Below, piece after piece: positions 1-10,717 of a stretch of DNA of 64,000 nt. The DNA comes from Carposina sasakii (taxonomy: Eukaryota > Arthropoda > Insecta > Lepidoptera > Carposinidae). Below the pieces are notes generated by a model, which made no database searches, was not told where the DNA came from, and was given only the letters and a program-made list of their open reading frames with translations. The DNA is taken from NCBI GenBank assembly GCA_014607495.2, contig CP053167.1, positions 496,001 through 560,000 of the forward strand. The letters are read 5' to 3'. Each line of letters opens with the position of its first letter. Position 1 is the first letter of the stretch. Both the position numbers and the translations under genes were made by a program.

Positions 1-1329
1 TCTTTCAGTATATGTGGGACGATTTTACTTTCCAGGTATGAAATGTAGCTGGATTCAGAAATAGCAACTTCGTGTCGGTTTTCAAAAGTTTTTGGATCTC
101 TATCTTTTATAATTCTCTTGTAATTAACAAAGTCAGCACCAAATGGAAATAAACCACATGTCTGAAATCCTGCTTGCACATTTTTTGCAAACTTATCTCT
201 GTTATCAAGGAGTAAACTTTGCAGAGCAGATGGCAAAGTAAATTTTGTGATTTCTTGTCCATCGTTTTCAATGCGCCACTTTTTGACCATCAGACGCCAA
301 TTCTGTTTCAATGGGTAAAATACAGCAACGTCCAAAGGTTGCAACATATGCGTTGTATTTGGGACAAGAGCAATAACTATAATGCCATTTTCCCTACACA
401 ATTCGCTAAGATGCATAGTCAGATGGGACTTGTGGCCGTCAAGAAACAAAATTATTGGTAATTCAATTTCTTTTTCTTTCAGGTAAGGAATGAAGACGTT
501 TGCTACATATTCATAGAAAGATTCGCCCGTCATCCATCCTTTATCGGTTTTACCAACTCCCCATCCATTTGGTGCATTGTCAAGAACTTCAGAACTCATT
601 CTTTTGTATTTATAAATAGTTAAAGGAGGTGCATATTCACCAGCGGCATTGACAGTAAATAGGGTAGTTATATTTTCTTTATCGCTGTTTTTTGATGTAT
701 CGTAAACATGTTGTCCCTTTTCAGCTAACACAAGAGATCCTTTTGGAGCTAGAAAAAAAGATGTTTCATCACAATTCCACACTCTCGCAGGGTTTTCTAG
801 AATCTTTAAATTTTCATCACCGAGCAATGAAGAAATCTCTTGGAATCCAGTTCCGAATTTTTTCTTCAGTTATTAAGGCACGAGCTTTATTAATATACTC
901 GGCATGTTTTTGGCTCAAATCAGGATGTCTCGCCATAAATCCATCGAACCAGGATCTTGAAGGTCTATCATTTATAAAAGGTGTAGCAATTTGGCCCTTC
1001 ACAACAATTTTCTTAACAGAATCCAGTAATCCTTCCTTGTTGATAGGAAATCCAGCGCGAGTGCAATCTTTGATCCATATGACAAGTTCGTTTTCTATTT
1101 GTCTTCCAAGAACTGACTGGGGCCCTACATGTCCAGAAGTTTCAGGCGCTTTTCCAGAAATTTTGTGACGCAAAGTCGTTCGAGGTACGTTAAAATCTCT
1201 ACTAGCAGTGGCAACGGGCATCCCATTCTTTATTGCGTTCAACGCTAATGTTATTTTATGCGGTGAGTACTGGAACAATTTTCTTTTCACGACACCGATT
1301 TTTTTAGTATTTGGTTTCGATGTAGGCAT
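1..1329 (-). pseudogene. pogo/Tigger-type DDE transposase, one frameshift, runs off the window
   Basis: Transposase of a cut-and-paste DNA transposon. The minus-strand ORF starts at an ATG at 1329 and has a psq-type helix-turn-helix (residues about 10-60: repeated Lys/Arg, then a motif reading VATASRDFNVPRTTLRHKI), followed by a CENP-B-like second DNA-binding region. It stops at 817, but the DDE domain continues without stops in the next frame from about 845 to base 1. There I read the first catalytic Asp in WNCDET, the second in FLDGHKSHL and the third region in QPLDVAVFYPLK. The break looks like one extra base near 846. Similar proteins are usually about 500 residues, so only the C-terminus is missing. 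High confidence in family, moderate in subfamily. Confidence 0.85.
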
Positions 1330-1875
1330 TATAATCGTAACTCTGAAAATGAATAGATTACTTATATCAAAATAGCTAAGTAATTAAGTTGAAAAATCAC
1401 GATAAAAACTAAATGGCCAAAAGTGGGGATCTACGTGCACCACCTTTGGCCAGTCATGTGGCCAAAGATGGGAAAATTCATTCATTTTGCTCCATTAGTG
1501 GCCACCTCTCATAACCTCACTTAATAAACAAATAGCGATAAAATATCATTAGTACCACTTAGACAGTGTATTCTCTATGAAGGATTAACATAAACATTAA
1601 AATAAATAAGAAGGATTTAAAAAATAATTATTGATTACTCACCCGCTCGCCTTAGCCTTTTTGCTTAGACTTAAAACAATTGACGCTCGTCAAAAACTAA
1701 TGACTTGTTGGATTGAAGTGAAGTTTGACACATCAAAGCTGTTAACGCTATCAGTGTTAGATATTTTTATTCCCGTAAACCATAGAGTAATATATTTGTC
1801 TTTGCCTTAGTTATATCGATTTGAAGTTCTAAATGGCCACAAAGGGGTCGGTGGCCACAACCGGGTCACTTGCCC
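1330..1875 (-). mobile_element. 5' terminal region of the pogo-like element, with GTGGCCA subterminal repeats
   Basis: Non-coding DNA upstream of the transposase. The motif GTGGCCA or TGGCCAAA occurs at least six times: clustered at 1412-1510 and again at 1833-1860. The outer end reads, on the minus strand, TA then GGGCAAGTGACCCGG, matching a TA target duplication at 1876-1877. This resembles the terminal architecture of the other pogo elements in the window. The opposite terminus lies outside the window. Confidence 0.55.
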
Positions 1876-1877
1876 TA

Positions 1878-2119
1878 GTAGATATCTCTGTGACCGCCTG
1901 GTAAAAGACCTCGATCGCCTCTATTTTCAGCTTTTTGGGCTTCTTTCCCGACGCAGAGGGGGGGGGGGGGCGGCAAGGGGTCGTTGGTATAAAGGGGGAT
2001 ACTCCCTCGCATCTTTGTCTCAGATTTGTGTTCTTCCGAATATTCCTACAGGGTGTGCGGGAAATGTGAGAGGGAGAGTCTGGTTTCGATGGCACCGTCT
2101 CCGATCCTGGTTGCACCAT
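1878..2119 (-). other. GC-rich ORF fragment interrupted by the pogo element, unassigned
   Basis: An open minus-strand stretch containing a 12-base G run (about 1959-1970) and a peptide rich in Lys followed by IEVFYQAVTEIST. The composition is unlike the AT-rich surroundings and recalls linker regions of non-LTR ORF1 proteins, but I do not recognise a domain. The pogo terminus at 1875 cuts directly into it, so it is the older sequence. Function not assigned. Confidence 0.25.
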
Positions 2120-2232
2120 AGCGGCGTATATATTGCAGGGTTGGCATGAATCATTTTTATTTATTATTTAATAGAAATTAATGATTAATCAAAAATGTTT
2201 AATTTCATTTTCTTTTACAGAAATCAACATTA

Positions 2233-2489
2233 AAAAATCCAAAAACCCGACTGCTTAAAAAAGGACCAAATAATATACATAATAAAAAAAAACTGAAAAG
2301 AAAAAAACAAGCACTTAGATGTCCGGTGGTCTAGAATTCTATAATATTATTATGGAATGAATACTATTGAAGAACATAAAATATTTTCTAATGATCGTAA
2401 CAACAACTGAACAGCTTGTTTTTTCTTTTCAGTTTTTTTATTATGTACATTATTTGGTTCTTTTTTAAGCAGTCGGGTTGTTGGATTTT
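2233..2489. repeat. Foldback repeat with arms of about 77 bp
   Basis: Bases 2233-2312 and 2414-2489 are near-perfect inverted copies (shared core CCCGACTGCTTAAAAAAG), separated by about 100 bp with no coding potential. The few mismatches and one-base indels suggest an old MITE or foldback element. No target duplication could be fixed. Confidence 0.6.
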
Positions 2490-2805
2490 AAATAACGTTT
2501 TTTTATTTTATACTTTTTTGTTATGAGTACTAGAGCTACTTATATGTGGGAATGGTTGTTACGCAACTTTCAATCGATATAGATCCTAAACGGTTAGTCG
2601 ATTCGAAAAATGTTGAGAGAAACCTAAAAATAATTTTTAAATACCTATTCAACGATACCCCACTCGATATAGTTTGTCGACTTAAATTTTTTTCATTTTC
2701 ACAAAATGGCGTGCCGTAGTCGCCATATTGGATTTTCACTAACGTCATGTCTTTAGTGACAATCGAGACCAATTGGAGATAATATGGACATATCTATCGC
2801 CCACG

Positions 2806-2925
2806 CCAAAACTGGTCTGCGTAAAATATTCGGCCCGCAGACCAGTTTTGGGCGAATCTAACCATGCTCGTTTTAAAAGTTGACAATTGGCACAAACTTT
2901 TAAAGGTGAACATGGTTAGATTCGC
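2806..2925. repeat. Paired hairpins: two consecutive perfect inverted repeats
   Basis: A 16-bp inverted repeat, 2806-2821 with 2836-2851 (CCAAAACTGGTCTGCG), is followed at once by a 15-bp one, 2852-2866 with 2911-2925 (GCGAATCTAACCATG). Inside the second is a TTTTAAAAGTT/AACTTTTAAA pair. No ORF overlaps. Probably a small palindromic non-autonomous element; identity unknown. Confidence 0.5.
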
Positions 2926-3079
2926 TCGATACATTAAAAACTAGAGGTAGTCTATGCAATGTCCTCTGCTTATTCCTTGATCCACTAATTAGTTTAGTTT
3001 TTTCTACTTATGAACCCGTATTTTCTATAGAGCTAGAAAAAATAGTACGATTCCTTCTGCAGCATATATAATGTTGCTA

Positions 3080-3856
3080 TATTTGGTTTTGCTGAAATAT
3101 TTTTATCTCATCCGAGTCATCATTCATATAAAGTGATCTATTAACTGCCTGTCTTCTTTTACGAGTTGGTTTTTTAGCTTCAGTCTCTCTTAAGAAGTTA
3201 ATAAATCGTAATGCTTTAGCTTCATTTAAATTAAGCTTATTAATGTTGAAGTCTCCTAGCAGAATAATGTAGTTAAAATTAGAAAATGAGACTATCGACT
3301 CAGTCAGTGCATCTATAAACCCGTCAGTGTTTATACACTGAGGCCGATATGCGGTTCCGATAAGAATTTTTACAGAATTCACATTAATAGAGATCCACAT
3401 TTCGGCTGTCCCAAAATAAAACACTGAATATGCCATTTTTGTGAAAATACTGTTTATCCCAATTTTGGATGTTCTGTGTTAATATCTTCCGTTTATGGCG
3501 TATTCTGTGTTTTTGGACCTTGGTATCTTTGCCATTTTAACCATTTTCAAAAAACGGATTTTTGATTTAGGTACGGTTGCACACAGAACATCCAAAATTG
3601 GGATAAACAGTATTTTCACAAAAATGGCATATTCAGTGTTTTATTTTGGGACAGCCGATTTGCTCAACGTCCAGCGCGGAGGCCGGATGCTGACAGGTGC
3701 GCGCCACAATACCACGCCTCACATAAAAACCGACACCGCCGCCACGCGAGCGCTGCATACGCGGTCGGGGCACATGTCGAAGTCGATACCCAGGCACAGT
3801 CGGGGCGGACCTGTCCTGGGTCTCATGTCTTAGCCACGTCTCGTTTATTGCTATTA
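3080..3856 (-). pseudogene. jockey/CR1-like non-LTR retrotransposon endonuclease fragment, split by a MITE
   Basis: The minus strand reads part of an apurinic-type endonuclease domain. Residues such as NETWLR, then PGYRLRHVPRPR and GGGVGFYVRRG, lie at 3850-3700. After a gap the domain resumes at 3398 with WISINVNSVKILIGTAYRP and LLGDFNIN, a typical endonuclease core. The gap is exactly the 255-bp MITE. The upstream side ends abruptly at the Tigger terminus (3857). Downstream reading becomes low-similarity after about 3200. Only a small part of ORF2 survives. It may belong to the same element as the ORF1 relic at 5126-5921, since strand and order fit. Confidence 0.7.
3403..3657. mobile_element. 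255-bp MITE with 77-bp perfect terminal inverted repeats, ATTT duplication
   Basis: Bases 3403-3479 and 3581-3657 are perfect reverse complements (outer end CGGCTGTCCCAAAATAAAAC). Both ends are flanked by ATTT (3399-3402 and 3658-3661). Removing the element plus one ATTT restores an open endonuclease reading frame, which supports the boundaries. A 4-bp duplication fits Sola-type mobilisation among others; the source is inferred, not shown. The 101-bp centre holds a diverged direct copy of part of the arm (around 3494-3515). Confidence 0.85.
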
Positions 3857-5125
3857 CAGTGTAAACTCTTTATAACGAAACTCAAGGGACTGAGCATTTT
3901 TTGTCGTTATAGAGAGTTATCGTTATATGGAGTGAACAAAAAAAAAACAAATTAACAAGAATTTTTAATTGTATGTATGTCTTAGATAATAAATGCTTAT
4001 ACATATAAATTATTGTTTACACATATAGTCTGATAATTTCGTCTGACGTTTTTTGCTATGCCAGTACTTGTTTTGTATTATTTTATGTATTCTATTCATA
4101 TCTAGATATGTGGTGGAATCGTCTTGATTAAACAACAAAAAATTATCTACCAACTTAGCGGCATCTAGGGCTTGTTGAATTTTTGTATAAAAGTTTATAC
4201 AAACATTTGACACTAAATCAACAATTTGTTCATCTGTAAGTGTACCAGTTGTGGCTACATCCTCATCTATATTTTCGTACGATTGTAGATCTTCGTTAAA
4301 ATTGTTTGGTATGTTGAACTGGCTTATCCATTCACTCAGTGGTAGATTGTCTTCACTGTTAAATTGGTTCGTTTCTTGGCTACTACATAATCCAGCATGT
4401 CGAAAAGAATGTTGGATAGAGGCCGCTGTTACCTCTTGCCAGGCTTTTGATATGAAGTTCACTGCTTGTAGCATGTTGATCGAGACCTTGCCGTCAGTTT
4501 CTATCATATCCATCAACATTTTCCGTCTATAGTGGCCCTTTAGGGATTTAATTACACTCTGATCCATTGGTTGTAAAATACTGGTTGTATTAGCTGGGAA
4601 AAATGCTAACTCTATGTTTCGAAGATTAGATATGATTGGGTGAGCAGGACAATTGTCTACTAGAAGCAAGATTTTCCGTGATTTTAATTCAGCATCCCAT
4701 TCTCTCACTTCCTCTTCAAAAATCTGCGATATCATCCAAGCTGACTTGTTTGCTTTGTACGTAACTGGCAACTGTTTTATGTTCTTGAAACACCGAGGGT
4801 TTTTCGATTTGCCTATAACTAAAGGCTTTCTTTTTTCTGTGCCACTCATATTGGCAGCCACTAGAACTGTAATGCGCTCTTTAGACAGTTTTCCTCCAAC
4901 ACATTTTTCCCCTTTGAATTTTAAAGTTTTGTCGGGAGTCAACTTGAAAAAAAGGCCAGTTTCATCTGCATTAAAAATGTCTTCTGGTGAGTATTTCATC
5001 TTTAAATTAGGCCACACTGTACTAATCCAATTGTTAGTCACATTCATATCGACATCCCGCGCCTCTCCGTTCATTTTACCGTACGTAATTTGATGACGGT
5101 GCTTAAATTTTCCGAGCCAACCTTC
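3857..5125 (-). mobile_element. Tigger element, 5'-truncated, with DDE transposase
   Basis: The 3' terminus at 3857 is a TA followed by CAGTGTAAACTCTTTATAAC, a Tigger-like terminal repeat, with a related inverted copy at 3900-3930. The minus-strand reading from 5125 to 4010 is uninterrupted. It holds the end of the CENP-B-like domain (GWLGKFKHRH), then the DDE domain: FNADETG (first Asp), LLVDNCPAH (second) and LQPMDQSVI (third). The stop at 4010 gives a normal C-terminus. The N-terminal helix-turn-helix and the 5' terminal repeat are missing: the sequence jumps at about 5125 into a jockey-like ORF1. The surviving frame is intact, but the element cannot move by itself. Confidence 0.85.
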
Positions 5126-5921
5126 AGGGATGACCAGACTGGCCGCAGTTGCAGCATCCTACTGGCGTGACAGCTTTGTCACGAGGGCAGTCCTTGCTGG
5201 GGTGGGAACCCTCAGCGCACCCCACGCACTGCGGCGCGGCATGGCAGAAGCGGCTACTGTGGCCGAACTTCTGGCAATTATGGCATTGCGCCGGAAGACT
5301 TTTCTTGTGTGGGACCTCCACACTGACACCTGACAAACCGCATACTGACGTGATGTCAAAGATGCGTTTGCCGGCATCGGACCTATCAAGGGTGACAAGT
5401 ACCATGTCGTACTTGTGCTTAGTACGAACGTTTTGCATTCGGCGGACCGAATGCACTGGGAGTGAGGAGGAGGATTTAAGATCCTCCATGACCTCCCCCC
5501 CTAGTTCCGTTTTGGTGGCGCGGCTGTAACGAATGTTGACGTCCTTTAGACGAGCGCTAAGGGAAGTCCATTTAGACTTGTCCCTTAGGAAAATCGGAGG
5601 TGGTGTGGCGGCTTTAGGAGCCGCTACCGGGGGCGTTGGCGGGCGAGGCCGTACAGACGCGGGCCTCAGCGTCTTAGTCGGGGGCGAGGACGCCCCGCTG
5701 CCGACAAGGGAAGGAGAGGTACGACCTCGCTTCCGTTCGACAGTAGTCCACTCTTCCTCCATAGGGGAGGATGGGCGGGATGGAGAGGAGTCCTCAAAGG
5801 ATATCTCCTCATCAGGGGACTCTGCCACCTCCATAGAGGCGGGAGAGCTCTGAGAACAGGGCATGGGTGAGGATAGCGGCGACAAGCCAAGTGCCGGCTG
5901 CTGTGCGTGGGCTGACTGCAA
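5126..5921 (-). pseudogene. jockey-like ORF1 (Gag-like) protein, 3'-truncated
   Basis: ORF1 protein of a jockey-clade non-LTR retrotransposon, which binds its own RNA. It has a Pro/Ser-rich acidic N-terminus (residues 1-110), a middle domain of the type found with zinc knuckles in jockey proteins, then CHNCQKFGHSSRFC, CVGCAEGSHPSKDC and the start of a third CCHC knuckle (CCNCGQSGH). Reading ends in the knuckle at the junction with Tigger. GC content is well above that of the neighbours. The ATG at 5921 is a plausible start. Its 3' part and ORF2 are lost, or partly represented by 3080-3856. Confidence 0.75.
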
Positions 5922-5981
5922 ATGGCCTGAAGGGCCGGGGGGGGAGTTTTAGGTTTTAGAGTTGGTACTTGCACTACTTCA

Positions 5982-6520
5982 CTAAGTGAGATGGACTAAG
6001 GGAGATGGACAAGTTTGACTTGTTATATTTTGATTTATACCAGTTTCACTAACATAACCCATTGATGCAGACGTAGGTATTGTTTCGTTCAAATCTTCAA
6101 AGTTAGTCTCATTATTGGAAAGTTGAAATATTTCCTGACATTCTATTGGTTTAGAAATATTTTCGTTGGCAGCATCACAGACACCTTGAGATTCATTTTG
6201 GTACTCGCTTTGGCTTGAATTATTGGTATTAGTTTGTATCTGTGGTTCAGGAGGAGAGACTGATTCAAAAATATCACCAAAACTTTCAAAAGTGTTTTTA
6301 AATTTGTTTTGATCCATTGGACAAATTCCAGCAGACTTAGTCATTCATTGCTTTGTCAGTACTTGTGGTTCTATTAAAAGCCTTTGTATAAAGGCCTACA
6401 ACATCATATGCTGTAATTTTGGTGCCTGGATGGTTGACCATGAAGGACTCACATTCTCTGTTATATGCTGTTTTTAGGGGGCAATGGAAAGTTAAATCTA
6501 AAGGCTGCTATGATATGTGT
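5982..6520 (-). pseudogene. C-terminal relic of a pogo-like transposase
   Basis: The minus-strand reading around 6510-6360 gives QPLDLTFHCPLKTAYN, ITAYDVVGLYTKAFNRT and then, in another frame, AGICPMDQNKF, which is the end of a pogo/jerky-like DDE domain and the usual GIYP-type motif. The open stretch 5982-6344 is the low-complexity Ser/Asn/Glu-rich tail. At least one frameshift and stop separate the two parts, and the N-terminal two thirds are missing. Confidence 0.65.
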
Positions 6521-7007
6521 GAGGGGGCAAAGTTAAAACATGAATAAATCTGGAATAAAGATATATTGCTGTAAGTTTTTATAAATAATGGGGTAATTAC
6601 GGACGTCCGTATTTACCCCAGGCCACTTGTCCGCAATTGACCCAAACGAGCTAGAAAAGTAGAACAAAAAAAAATTAAGTTATTAAAATTTATCAAGCCA
6701 AACGGTTGTTCTATTTACTCGTCATTAACATTGCAAACGACAGAAAATATGACGTTTTTACTTACACTTATTTTTTATGAATAACACTCAAGATAGTGAA
6801 TACCAAAAATTACATCAAAATCACAAAAAATTAGAAATTTAAATTTCCTTGAAACGTGCGCGCAGCCGTCTGCCAGTAATGTTTGGTCGACACTAAAGAT
6901 GGCGGATAGTAACGCGTGGTCGAGGCGGCGGGACGCGGGCGGCAGGGATAGAGTAGATACATCGTAGTCCGTATTTGCCCCGCGTCCGCAATTCCCCCAT
7001 CGTCCCC
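6521..7007 (-). mobile_element. Remainder and 5' terminus of the same pogo-like element
   Basis: Non-coding. The outer end on the minus strand is TA (7008-7009) then GGGGACGATGGGGG, followed by two units of the motif GGGGCAAATACGGAC or its variants. A palindromic pair of the same motif lies at 6594-6625 (ggggtaattacggac joined to its reverse complement), and another unit at 6630-6645. The same motif ends another element at 24512-24554. Confidence 0.5.
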
Positions 7008-7038
7008 TACATACAAGTGATAAGAAATTATATATGGG

Positions 7039-7039
<1 letters not shown>

Positions 7040-7098
<59 letters not shown>
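7040..7098. repeat. (AT)n microsatellite, about 29 units
   Basis: Uninterrupted alternating AT. The overlapping minus-strand ORF with poly-Tyr/Ile is an artefact of this repeat. Confidence 0.95.
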
Positions 7099-7100
<2 letters not shown>

Positions 7101-7494
7101 GTTATTTTTATAGTGAAGTAATAATTATTACTGATGAAATTCCAATATAAAAATAATATATATAAATATGGATTGGGTACAACGTATAAAGTACATATAT
7201 ATAAAGTATAGATGTATAGATAGTAGAGGTGGTATGTATAGGTATAATTACGAGATAATAGAACAATCAGATCTAGCGGACTAGAGGTATTAACTGTACC
7301 TAAAAAATCGAACCTATAGGCTACAATGACACATCGCACATTACATACACATGCTACAATAATAAGTAAAGAGCCCCCCATTTGGTAGGTACTACACAGT
7401 TTTAGAACTAATAAACAATTATACATGGATAGTCTAATTTTTTATTTATTTATTTATTTACGGAAGTAATACAGCCATTACAATATTAAATAAC

Positions 7495-8081
7495 TTAAAC
7501 GTGAGTATCTTGACGCCATTGATGATACTTCACATATAGAGCCTCGAATAATGACAATATAACCTGACATATTAATATTGCAATGCTGGTTCCAACCATA
7601 TAAATAATTACTATTTCAACAAACTTATAGATAAAAAAGTAAAATACACCGGTCATGACCTCAGTTATCCCTGGTAAACATAAAATGAGATGCATATTTG
7701 TTTGAATATAACACAATAACACTGCTGTAAATGAAATTATATATAACTATGAGAAATTTGTTGCGATAGAAAGTAATTACACAATTCATGACTATCCACC
7801 ATACCATTATAATAATGATCAGGAACACACAAAATCAAACATGATAACTTAAAAATATTATTTGTGGTGTACAATAGAAAACATTTCCATAACCTTGGAT
7901 AAGGAGTAAATATAATAATATGAACATAAGCACCGCAGATAAACATGTACCAGCGTTCAATCACCACCACATATGAAATTCTTAGAAAAAACGCGTCCGA
8001 CATCCTTGACTTTATGCAGCTGATAAATGGTAGATGACTCATTGTACCTAGCATAGATGCGACCGTCCTTGGTCCATACAA
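7495..8081 (-). other. Two hydrophobic ORFs, possibly exons of an unknown membrane protein
   Basis: The minus-strand ORF 7495-7722 encodes about 75 residues with one strong membrane segment (around YKFVEIVIIYMVGTSIAILI) and ends in a basic tail. A splice-acceptor-like TTTCATTTACAG lies just upstream (about 7725-7736), and an AATAAA-rich stretch follows downstream. The ORF 7737-8081 is Tyr/Ile/Phe-rich and could be an upstream exon or non-coding. I recognise no family. A decayed chemoreceptor-like or transposon-flank sequence is possible but unsupported. Confidence 0.2.
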
Positions 8082-8102
8082 AACGCCAATACAATTTCAT
8101 TT

Positions 8103-8896
8103 AAATTGATATGCCCAGCTCCTCCAAATATTCACACGGTTCGTTTTCGGGAACTGTGTGACCGTCGTAATTTTTTTCTATGACATTTTTATAATATGAC
8201 AGTAAGTCATCCCCATGGTCTTTACACCAATCCTTCAAAATGCTTGGTCAGTAATTTTTCCACGTCTTCGAGTTTGAGCATACTGATTTCAACCCTGTTT
8301 GGCAGTATGTCTGCGATACCAAAATAGTTCATAGAGGTGACACGAGGTTTCATAATACTTTTTGCTACACCTGTATCAACTTTATAATTGACTTCACCCC
8401 TAATCACAAAGCGCTCAGGGTTATTTTTTACTCTCTTGAGATAGTATCTTTTGCAATCGGAAAATTTGAAATGATATTGACTTGGTAATCTCGTAGTGTT
8501 TTTGGCGTAAGTTTTCCAGTCCTTAACTGGACAATCGTAACCTAGTTTTATGACCTTTCCATATTCTGTATAAATGTCTAAATATTCTGTTGGTTGCACC
8601 ATCACCTCTTTATTCTTAATTACTTTTTCAATGTGCCCAAACACCCTGTCAGCGGGCATAAATGAGTGTCCAGGAACTGGGAAAATTAATTCTACTGTTT
8701 TAACTGTTGGAGGAGTACACATCGTTAACCAATGGGCACACATCGAAATAAGAATGGAATTTTTATTTTGAGAACTACAGCCATCAGCCATTAACCTAAC
8801 TTGTTTTATGTTAGTGTAAACTATAAACTCCTGATTTTTTTTATCAATTGGTAATATTTGTTTTGTGTTAATTATATTATCAATTGATATTACCAA
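8103..8896 (-). pseudogene. Sola-like transposase, C-terminal half, one frameshift
   Basis: The reading has MADGCSSQNKN, then FPVPGHSFMPADRVFGHIEK, matching in order and spacing the CDSCTGQNKN and LPGHTYMPVDSVHATIER motifs of the protein at 50617-51660 in this window. The frame stops at 8222 but resumes one base over and runs to a stop at 8103 (ending YLEELGISI). The 5' half is absent: the reading ends in the inverted-repeat junction at about 8890. The family name is inferred from the 4-bp target duplication of the other copy. Confidence 0.6.
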
Positions 8897-8925
8897 TTGA
8901 TAAAAAATCAGATAGTTTACACTGT
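8812..8925. repeat. Inverted duplication (hairpin) at a junction of two elements
   Basis: Bases 8812-8857 and 8889-8925 are inverted copies (core TATCAATTGGTAATAT), with a 31-bp centre. The left arm codes for the start of the surviving Sola-like reading; the right arm precedes the GIY-YIG reading. This looks like a fold-back rearrangement breakpoint. Confidence 0.6.
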
Positions 8926-9230
8926 CCGGACTGTGATTCTATTTATATAGGTCAAACGGGTCGTAACTTCGAGATTAGATACCAAGAACATCTGGCAGCT
9001 TACAGGAACAATTTCCCTGAAAAATCACATTTTGCCAAACGCTTGTTAGTTTCAAATCATAAAATTCCAGATGACCACAGTTTTGTTAGTTTATATACGT
9101 GTGAAAAGGGCATTCGTCTATCTATTTTGGAACAGATTTAGAAGGCCAAATATTCTGGTGTAAACCTTTTAAATGAATAAGTTGAGCTTGCTTCGCCACT
9201 TTTAAATTCAATCGCAAGAGGTAGTGTTTG
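8922..9230 (+). pseudogene. Penelope-like element GIY-YIG endonuclease fragment
   Basis: The plus-strand reading has CPDCDSIYIGQTGRNFEIRY then QEHLAAYRNN, the GIY-YIG core with the Arg and His expected for the nuclease of Penelope-like retroelements, preceded by a CxxC pair. A stop at 9139-9141 replaces one residue, after which the same frame reads KAKYSGVNLLNE and a second stop. No reverse transcriptase is attached. It is the 3' end of a Penelope-like element, which matters because such elements are known to carry hammerhead ribozymes. Confidence 0.7.
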
Positions 9231-9384
9231 ATAAATATTATAAATAAATAACATAAGTATATAATGGCTTGTCAATGTCACTAACAATTTTTGTTTTTAT
9301 TGGCAATGGAATATGTTGTTGCATACATCATTGTTTTTCATTACTAATTTATCAAAATTTTGGTGAATTTTTGAATTTTTTTCA

Positions 9385-10717
9385 TTAAAATTTTACTAAT
9401 TCACCCAATACTATTTGGTTTGTGTGCACAAATAGTATATATTTATTTGAAATATAAATAATGGTGGGTAATATTTTTCGTGTGGCCTTGTCAGTAAAAA
9501 TGTGTCTATCAAATGGAAATATTCCAGTTTTTCGGAATCCTGATTTAATATTTGAGGATGCCATGGCTCGATCGAAAGCTTGTCCTAATAATTCAGCAAT
9601 ATTGTAGATGGAGATTGTCTTTCCATGGTGACGCATCAACCAGGAATCCAATGCTGCGTTGTAATATGTTTGCAGAGGGCCAAATACTGACACATTAAGT
9701 GGCTGCAATCTGTGGCTTGAGTGTGGTATAGTTAGTAGAGTAACTCCGTTATCTTTTGCTATGTTTAACACTGCAGGTGCTATCATGATTGTCAACTATC
9801 AGTAAGGATGGGTTTTCTTTTGTGGAGGCTGTTACCTTTACAAAGTGTTTCATGACTTCAGGAAACAAGTCACTATTCATCCATCCGGTGGGTTAAGCTA
9901 GTACTAGGGTTCCTACTGGTGCACCATTAAGCATGAAAGACTTGAATTGCTTTCTGGGGAACACCATTGCTGAAGGTAGTGTTGATCCTGTTGCAGCTAC
10001 TACACAACATGTTGTAACTAGTGTGCCTCTCTCAGCACTTGTTACTTTATTTAGCTGCTAGCTCCCTTAGCTGCAATGTTTTGTTTTTTTTTGGGATTGG
10101 AAAGTAGTGGGCCCAGTTTCATCTAGACAATATACTCTACTACCATCTGCAAAACTAGGATATCGCCGCATAACATCTTCCAAATTATTAAAGAATACCT
10201 TCACATTGTGACGATTGAATGATGTTGCCCGTGTTAAGCTGCAAGGTTCTGGTTTTCTTGATGTTAAATCAGTATGCCGTTTTCTAAACCCATATAGCCA
10301 GTCATTTCCAGCCATCTTCTTATCCTCCCAGTTTTTAGGAATATTCAAATTATAGTAAACCGCCATCTCATAAGCAAGCTTTCTGCACTCAATCGTATCT
10401 AGGCCATAGCAAATTCTGGAACAGTTAACTAAATATTCTTCCAACGCCTTTTCTTGATCGACACTGAATACCACTCTATTGGCATAATTTGGAGTGAGCT
10501 GCATGTGTCCTTCATCCTCCGAACATTTTTTCTTCTTTTGAACATATCTTTGCGATGTCATAAAATTAACATGCTTTTCATTTGCAGCTTTTCGAAGACT
10601 CGCACCACTTTCAACCATCAAAATCGCTTCCGCCATATCTTTTTCACTATGAAGACCGTAATCTGTCTTCCTCTTAGGATTCGCACCATTTTCTTGTAAT
10701 ACCTTGAAATTGTACAA
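9385..10717 (-). pseudogene. pogo/jerky-like transposase, several frameshifts
   Basis: The N-terminal part (10717-10067) has a psq helix-turn-helix, a CENP-B-like domain (MAGNDWLYGFRKRH) and the first catalytic Asp in YCLDETG. The central part (10060-9800) reads in another frame through SAERGTLVTTCCVVAATG and LLIVDNHDS. The last part (9795-9385) has HRLQPLNVSVFGPL, where Asn replaces the expected Asp, and GFRKTGIFPFDRHIF. At least two shifts and a stop break it. Its layout closely parallels the transposase at 18665-20221. Confidence 0.8.

Noticed and set aside
692..1168. Plus-strand ORF of 158 residues
   Set aside because: Antisense to the pogo transposase, with no motif of its own.
7028..7426. 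ORF with long Tyr/Ile repeat
   Set aside because: Produced by the AT microsatellite and neighbouring AT-rich DNA.
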